Shown here: piece by piece, positions 29,362 to 31,807 of the stretch
Layout: the number at the start of each line of letters is the position of its first letter
How positions within the stretch are numbered: position 1 is the first letter of the stretch
Assembly (NCBI GenBank): GCA_002395225.1
Contig: DGWH01000086.1
Span: forward strand, 447 to 32,253
DNA from: Christensenella sp. UBA4263
GTDB lineage: Bacteria > Bacillota > Clostridia > Christensenellales > Aristaeellaceae
Direction of reading: 5' to 3'
Length of the DNA stretch: 31,807 bases
Notes under the pieces: generated by a model
What the model was told of the DNA's origin: nothing
The model's input: only the letters and a program-made list of their open reading frames with translations
The model's database searches: none
Translations under genes and position numbers: made by a program

Positions 29362-30273
29362 TTGATCGGGCAGGCAAATCACAGGATTGGAATAGGAAAA
29401 CGGATTCTTCTGTTTTTTCTCATCATGGTCACCGTCAGCGGACTGGCACTGGCGGAGCTTATTGTGCGGGAAGAGGAGTATCCGGTCGATCGTGACGGAT
29501 GGTATTCCTCACTGGAAGAGGTAGCGGTCTATCTGGCCAAGTATGGCCGGCTGCCGAAAAACTATATTACGAAGAAACAGGCGCAGGCTCTGGGATGGGT
29601 CTCACGCCAGGGGAATCTGTGGGATGTGGCAGAGGGATGTTCCATCGGAGGAGACCGGTACGGAAATTATGAGGGCCAGCTGCCGGAGGCCTACGGGAGA
29701 AAATGGACGGAGTGCGACATTAACTACGAGGGCGGGTACCGGGGAAGAAGCCGGATCATCTTCTCCAATGATGGACTTCTATATTATACTTTAGATCATT
29801 ATAACACATTTGATGATATTTTAGTAATTCTGTCACAAAAAAAATCGGGAGAAGCCAAAGAAAACCGGGAAAACAAGGCTTCCGGGAAAACAAACAGCAC
29901 CTTACAGACATCCAAAAAGCCGGAACAGGGGAACAGCTATACCGACTGGGAAAATGTGTCCGCGTATCTTTTTGAGTACGGGGAGCTGCCGGTGAATTAC
30001 ATTTCACTTGAGGATGCAAAATCCCTCGGCTTCAGCAACAAGCGGGATAATATGGGAGAAGTGGCCCCCGAGTTCACGATTGGCGGCGGAGTTTTCCGGA
30101 ATCGGGAAGGGCTGCTGCCTGCGGCTGAGGACCGGGTCTGGTTTGAGTGCGATGTGGATACGGTCAACGGGAAACGCGGGAATCATCGGCTTGTGTACAG
30201 TTCAGATGGACTGATTTATCTGACAAAAGATAAATACAAGACCTTTGTTCAGGTGGAGGAGGCAAAGAAATGA
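29362..30273 (+). CDS. Secreted ribonuclease with two tandem barnase domains, the second degenerate
   Basis: 303 residues from TTG at 29362 (AAGGGG 9 bases upstream). An ATG at 29302 is in frame but lies before the predicted -10 and has no spaced ribosome site. Residues about 10-31 form a signal peptide or anchor (RILLFFLIMVTVSGLALA). Domain 1 (about 45-155) closely follows barnase: NYITKKQAQALGW, GNLWDVA, SIGGD, and catalytic equivalents of Lys27, Glu73, Arg83, Arg87, His102 at K71, E117, R127, R131, H146. After a 40-residue Lys/Ser/Thr linker, domain 2 (about 194-297) keeps Glu262, Arg272, Arg276 and SIGGD-like TIGGG, but has Lys291 at the His102 position and Leu216 at the Lys27 position, so it should be inactive. 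It would cleave RNA outside the cell. The gene overlaps a barstar gene by ATGA. Confidence 0.9.
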   Translation: MIGQANHRIGIGKRILLFFLIMVTVSGLALAELIVREEEYPVDRDGWYSSLEEVAVYLAKYGRLPKNYITKKQAQALGWVSRQGNLWDVAEGCSIGGDRYGNYEGQLPEAYGRKWTECDINYEGGYRGRSRIIFSNDGLLYYTLDHYNTFDDILVILSQKKSGEAKENRENKASGKTNSTLQTSKKPEQGNSYTDWENVSAYLFEYGELPVNYISLEDAKSLGFSNKRDNMGEVAPEFTIGGGVFRNREGLLPAAEDRVWFECDVDTVNGKRGNHRLVYSSDGLIYLTKDKYKTFVQVEEAKK

Positions 30274-30545
30274 GAAAAATCAAAGTGGACTGCAGAAATA
30301 TCGCCACGCCGGCGGCATTTCAGATTTATTTTCAGCATCTGTTGTCTTATCCCGGATGGTACGGGCGAAATCTGGATGCCATGTATGATATGCTGACGGA
30401 GGAAACGGAGCCGCTTCATCTGATTTTCCTGACCGGTGAGGAGATGACACCGGAAATGAAAACCTACCTGAGCCGGGTAAAACAGGTTCTTGCAGATGTC
30501 AGCATTGAAAGCGAACAGTTTACCTATGAGTTCATCACCGAATGA
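30270..30545 (+). CDS. Barstar-family ribonuclease inhibitor
   Basis: 91 residues, the size of barstar. The inhibitory helix reads W-Y-G-R-N-L-D36-A-M-Y-D40-M-L-T, matching barstar Y-Y-G-E-N-L-D35-A-L-W-D39-C-L-T; both aspartates that block the barnase active site are present. It has no signal peptide, so it protects the cytoplasm before the nuclease is exported. The ATG overlaps the stop codon of the barnase-like gene by four bases and GGAGGAGG lies just upstream, so the pair is translationally coupled. A terminator follows at once, closing the cassette. Confidence 0.95.
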   Translation: MRKIKVDCRNIATPAAFQIYFQHLLSYPGWYGRNLDAMYDMLTEETEPLHLIFLTGEEMTPEMKTYLSRVKQVLADVSIESEQFTYEFITE

Positions 30546-30551
30546 GAAACC

Positions 30552-30585
30552 AAAAGGCCGGAAGGAAAGTCCTTCCGGCCTTTTT
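30552..30585. terminator. Intrinsic terminator after barstar
   Basis: 14-bp stem AAAAGGCCGGAAGG/CCTTCCGGCCTTTT, followed by T and GCG on the plus strand; the A-run on the left also allows function on the minus strand. It starts 7 bases after the barstar stop. Confidence 0.9.
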
Positions 30586-30602
30586 GCGTTACAGACGGGA
30601 TG

Positions 30603-30630
30603 AAAAAAGGCAGCGGGTTTCCCCGCTGCC
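30603..30630 (-). terminator. Intrinsic terminator of the L,D-transpeptidase-like gene
   Basis: Minus strand: GGCAGCGGG, short GAAA-type loop, CCCGCTGCC, then TTTTTTC, 60 bases past the stop codon at 30690. Confidence 0.85.
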
Positions 30631-30689
30631 GGATCTTGTATCGCCTGAGGTGGAGCATGGCCTGCAGGCAGAAAGACCCTGGAAATGCC

Positions 30690-31807
30690 TTATTTGCCGA
30701 CAGGAATCATATCACGGGTCTTGTCATCGATGACGAGAACCTTGACTTTTTTGTTAGTATCCGTCATTCTCCAGAGCCATTCCGCGTTGATACCGCCATC
30801 GGCAGAGGCACGGGCCTGCACGCAGATGGTACCACGGGTCTGCTTGGTTCCGAGGTAGCTCTCCAGAATGCTGTAATCTGAACCTTTTTGTTTGGTGGTC
30901 GGAATTTCCTGGAGATACACATTGTTGTTTATGCGCATGGTGTATCTGGAAAAGCCTTTCTGTCTTGCGGTATAGGCTGTCGTGCCGCGGCGGGTGGCAA
31001 TCTTGAACTCGCCGGCCGGTGTTTCGCGCTGGAGATTGTCGACAGTGGGCAGACCGGTTGAAACCAGACAGGAACCGACGCGCTGACCATTCATGTAAAC
31101 GACCAGCGACTGTGAACGCTTATCGACCACAATGCCGTACGTGGTATTGACATCGGAGAGAATCAGCTTGTTGGTCCGGATGTATCCGCGGATAAATGCG
31201 CCGTCTTCGTTGCGGTAAGCCTCGACCAGCGACCAGCCGTCGTTTCTCGTGGTCAGCACATTGAGGCCCTGGGAAACGCCGGCGACGGAGCCGAGCTTGG
31301 AGCGGCCGTCGTACGGAGAATCAAAGATCGAAGCGACTTCCTGCTCGCCGATATTGACATAGGTCATGGGACGGGTGAGGGCGGCCCAGAAATCAGCATC
31401 AGATGGATTGGCCGGGAGATTCCAGAAGCTGATTTCCGTCTGCGGATAGACATCTGAAACACCGACGCCGATCTGGTACCCTTCATCACCGATGCTGAGG
31501 AATCCGCCGGATGAACGGTAGGTGACGACCTGAGGAACGGCGGCCGGTGCCTGCTGGACAGGAGCGGCCTGCGCAGCGGTATTGGCCGGAGGAACAGCTG
31601 CGGGTGCCTGCGCATAGGGATCATAGGTGGCAGTTCCGGCGGAAGCGGCGGCATACGGATCATAGGCGGCAGTTCCGGCAGAAGCGGCAGCATTCGGATC
31701 ATACGTGGCAGTTCCGGCAGAAGCGACCGCATACGGATCATAGGCGGCAGTTCCGGCAGAAGCGGCAGCATTCGGATCATACGCGGCAGTTCCGGCAGAA
31801 GCGGCAG
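30690..31807 (-). CDS. SH3 plus L,D-transpeptidase-like (YkuD) cell-wall protein, 5' end beyond the window
   Basis: At least 372 codons; the frame stays open from the stop at 30690 to the right edge, so the N-terminus is missing. An internal ATG at 31367 is not the start, since upstream codons encode coherent protein in the same frame. Order: 13-residue Ala-rich repeats (YDPNAAASAGTAA type), a Pro/Ala/Gln linker, a domain with SGGFLSIGDEGYQIGVGVSDVYP, an SH3-like domain (MTYVNIGEQ to GYIRTNKLI) and a YkuD-like domain (TTYGIVVDKRSQSLVVYMNG, STGLPTVDN, ETPAGEFKI). The catalytic region departs from the usual S-H-G-C: it reads T-R-G-T-I-C-V-Q, with the Cys two residues later and Arg for His. It may be an altered or inactive L,D-transpeptidase. 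Probably secreted, wall-associated. Confidence 0.82.
   Translation of the reverse strand, partial: AASAGTAAYDPNAAASAGTAAYDPYAVASAGTATYDPNAAASAGTAAYDPYAAASAGTATYDPYAQAPAAVPPANTAAQAAPVQQAPAAVPQVVTYRSSGGFLSIGDEGYQIGVGVSDVYPQTEISFWNLPANPSDADFWAALTRPMTYVNIGEQEVASIFDSPYDGRSKLGSVAGVSQGLNVLTTRNDGWSLVEAYRNEDGAFIRGYIRTNKLILSDVNTTYGIVVDKRSQSLVVYMNGQRVGSCLVSTGLPTVDNLQRETPAGEFKIATRRGTTAYTARQKGFSRYTMRINNNVYLQEIPTTKQKGSDYSILESYLGTKQTRGTICVQARASADGGINAEWLWRMTDTNKKVKVLVIDDKTRDMIPVGK
31621..31807 (-). repeat. 39-bp tandem repeats within the L,D-transpeptidase-like gene
   Basis: Four complete units of 39 bases (31621-31659, 31660-31698, 31699-31737, 31738-31776) and part of a fifth at the window edge. Units alternate between two subtypes (YDPY and YDPN codings). 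They encode 13-residue repeats, probably a flexible wall-spanning stalk, and the array continues outside the window. Confidence 0.92.

Noticed and set aside
31364..31780. Pro/Leu/Arg-rich minus-strand frame over the 39-bp repeats
   Set aside because: Another frame of the same strand encodes a coherent 13-residue repeat that runs on into SH3 and YkuD domains, so this is a shadow.

Overview
The window looks like chromosomal DNA of an anaerobic, GC-rich (by eye a little over half G+C) member of the Bacillota/Clostridia, perhaps a gut or rumen lineage. Supporting features are strong AGGAGG ribosome sites, consensus sigma-A type promoters, a TPP riboswitch in front of an ECF-type thiamine transporter gene, a four-subunit sodium-pumping oxaloacetate decarboxylase with a separate biotin subunit, and secreted SH3 proteins with long Pro-Thr linkers. 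No rRNA, tRNA, CRISPR array, transposase or phage gene was seen. The taxonomic statement is inference only.

Layout. 1-1.0 kb: thiT (-) with promoter, TPP riboswitch and terminators. 1.3-4.9 kb: a 5'(3')-deoxyribonucleotidase and a patatin-like phospholipase (+), then an unrecognised 184-residue protein and a cytoplasmic serine beta-lactamase-like hydrolase (-). 4.95-10.5 kb: a tight aromatic amino acid operon on the minus strand, tyrA-aroB-aroA-aroC-pheA, running from 3-dehydroquinate synthesis through chorismate to prephenate and the Phe/Tyr precursors. 10.8-14.2 kb: an orphan TRAP-type binding protein (+) converging on a large secreted SH3/Pro-Thr/PG-binding/PDZ protein (-). 14.4-16.7 kb: a tandem 90-bp structured repeat, a 33-residue membrane peptide, a NUDIX hydrolase and an orphan EutH-like transporter (+). 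16.7-18.2 kb: a fused acyl-CoA:carboxylate CoA-transferase (-). 18.5-23.4 kb: a c-di-GMP signalling cluster (+) of two REC-GGDEF-EAL paralogs with degenerate GGDEF sites, an Hpt protein, and an ogt DNA repair gene between them. 23.5-26.9 kb: the oadA-oadG-biotin carrier-oadB operon (-). 27.1-28.7 kb: an AAA/DUF234 ATPase (+) whose leader carries another copy of the structured repeat. 28.7-30.5 kb: a MarR regulator (-) divergent from a secreted protein with two barnase domains, followed by an overlapping barstar gene. 30.7 kb to the right edge: an L,D-transpeptidase-like cell-wall protein (-), cut by the window edge.

The two most interesting items are (1) a barnase/barstar cassette in which one polypeptide carries an N-terminal barnase domain with a complete active site and a C-terminal barnase domain that has lost the general acid His and the Lys27 equivalent, and (2) a repeated leader element, two full tandem copies at 14.55-14.74 kb and one diverged copy at 27.16-27.26 kb. 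In this element three different helices keep their pairing through compensatory base changes, and the element ends in the Shine-Dalgarno sequence of the following gene. It behaves like an undescribed cis-regulatory RNA or a structured mobile repeat.
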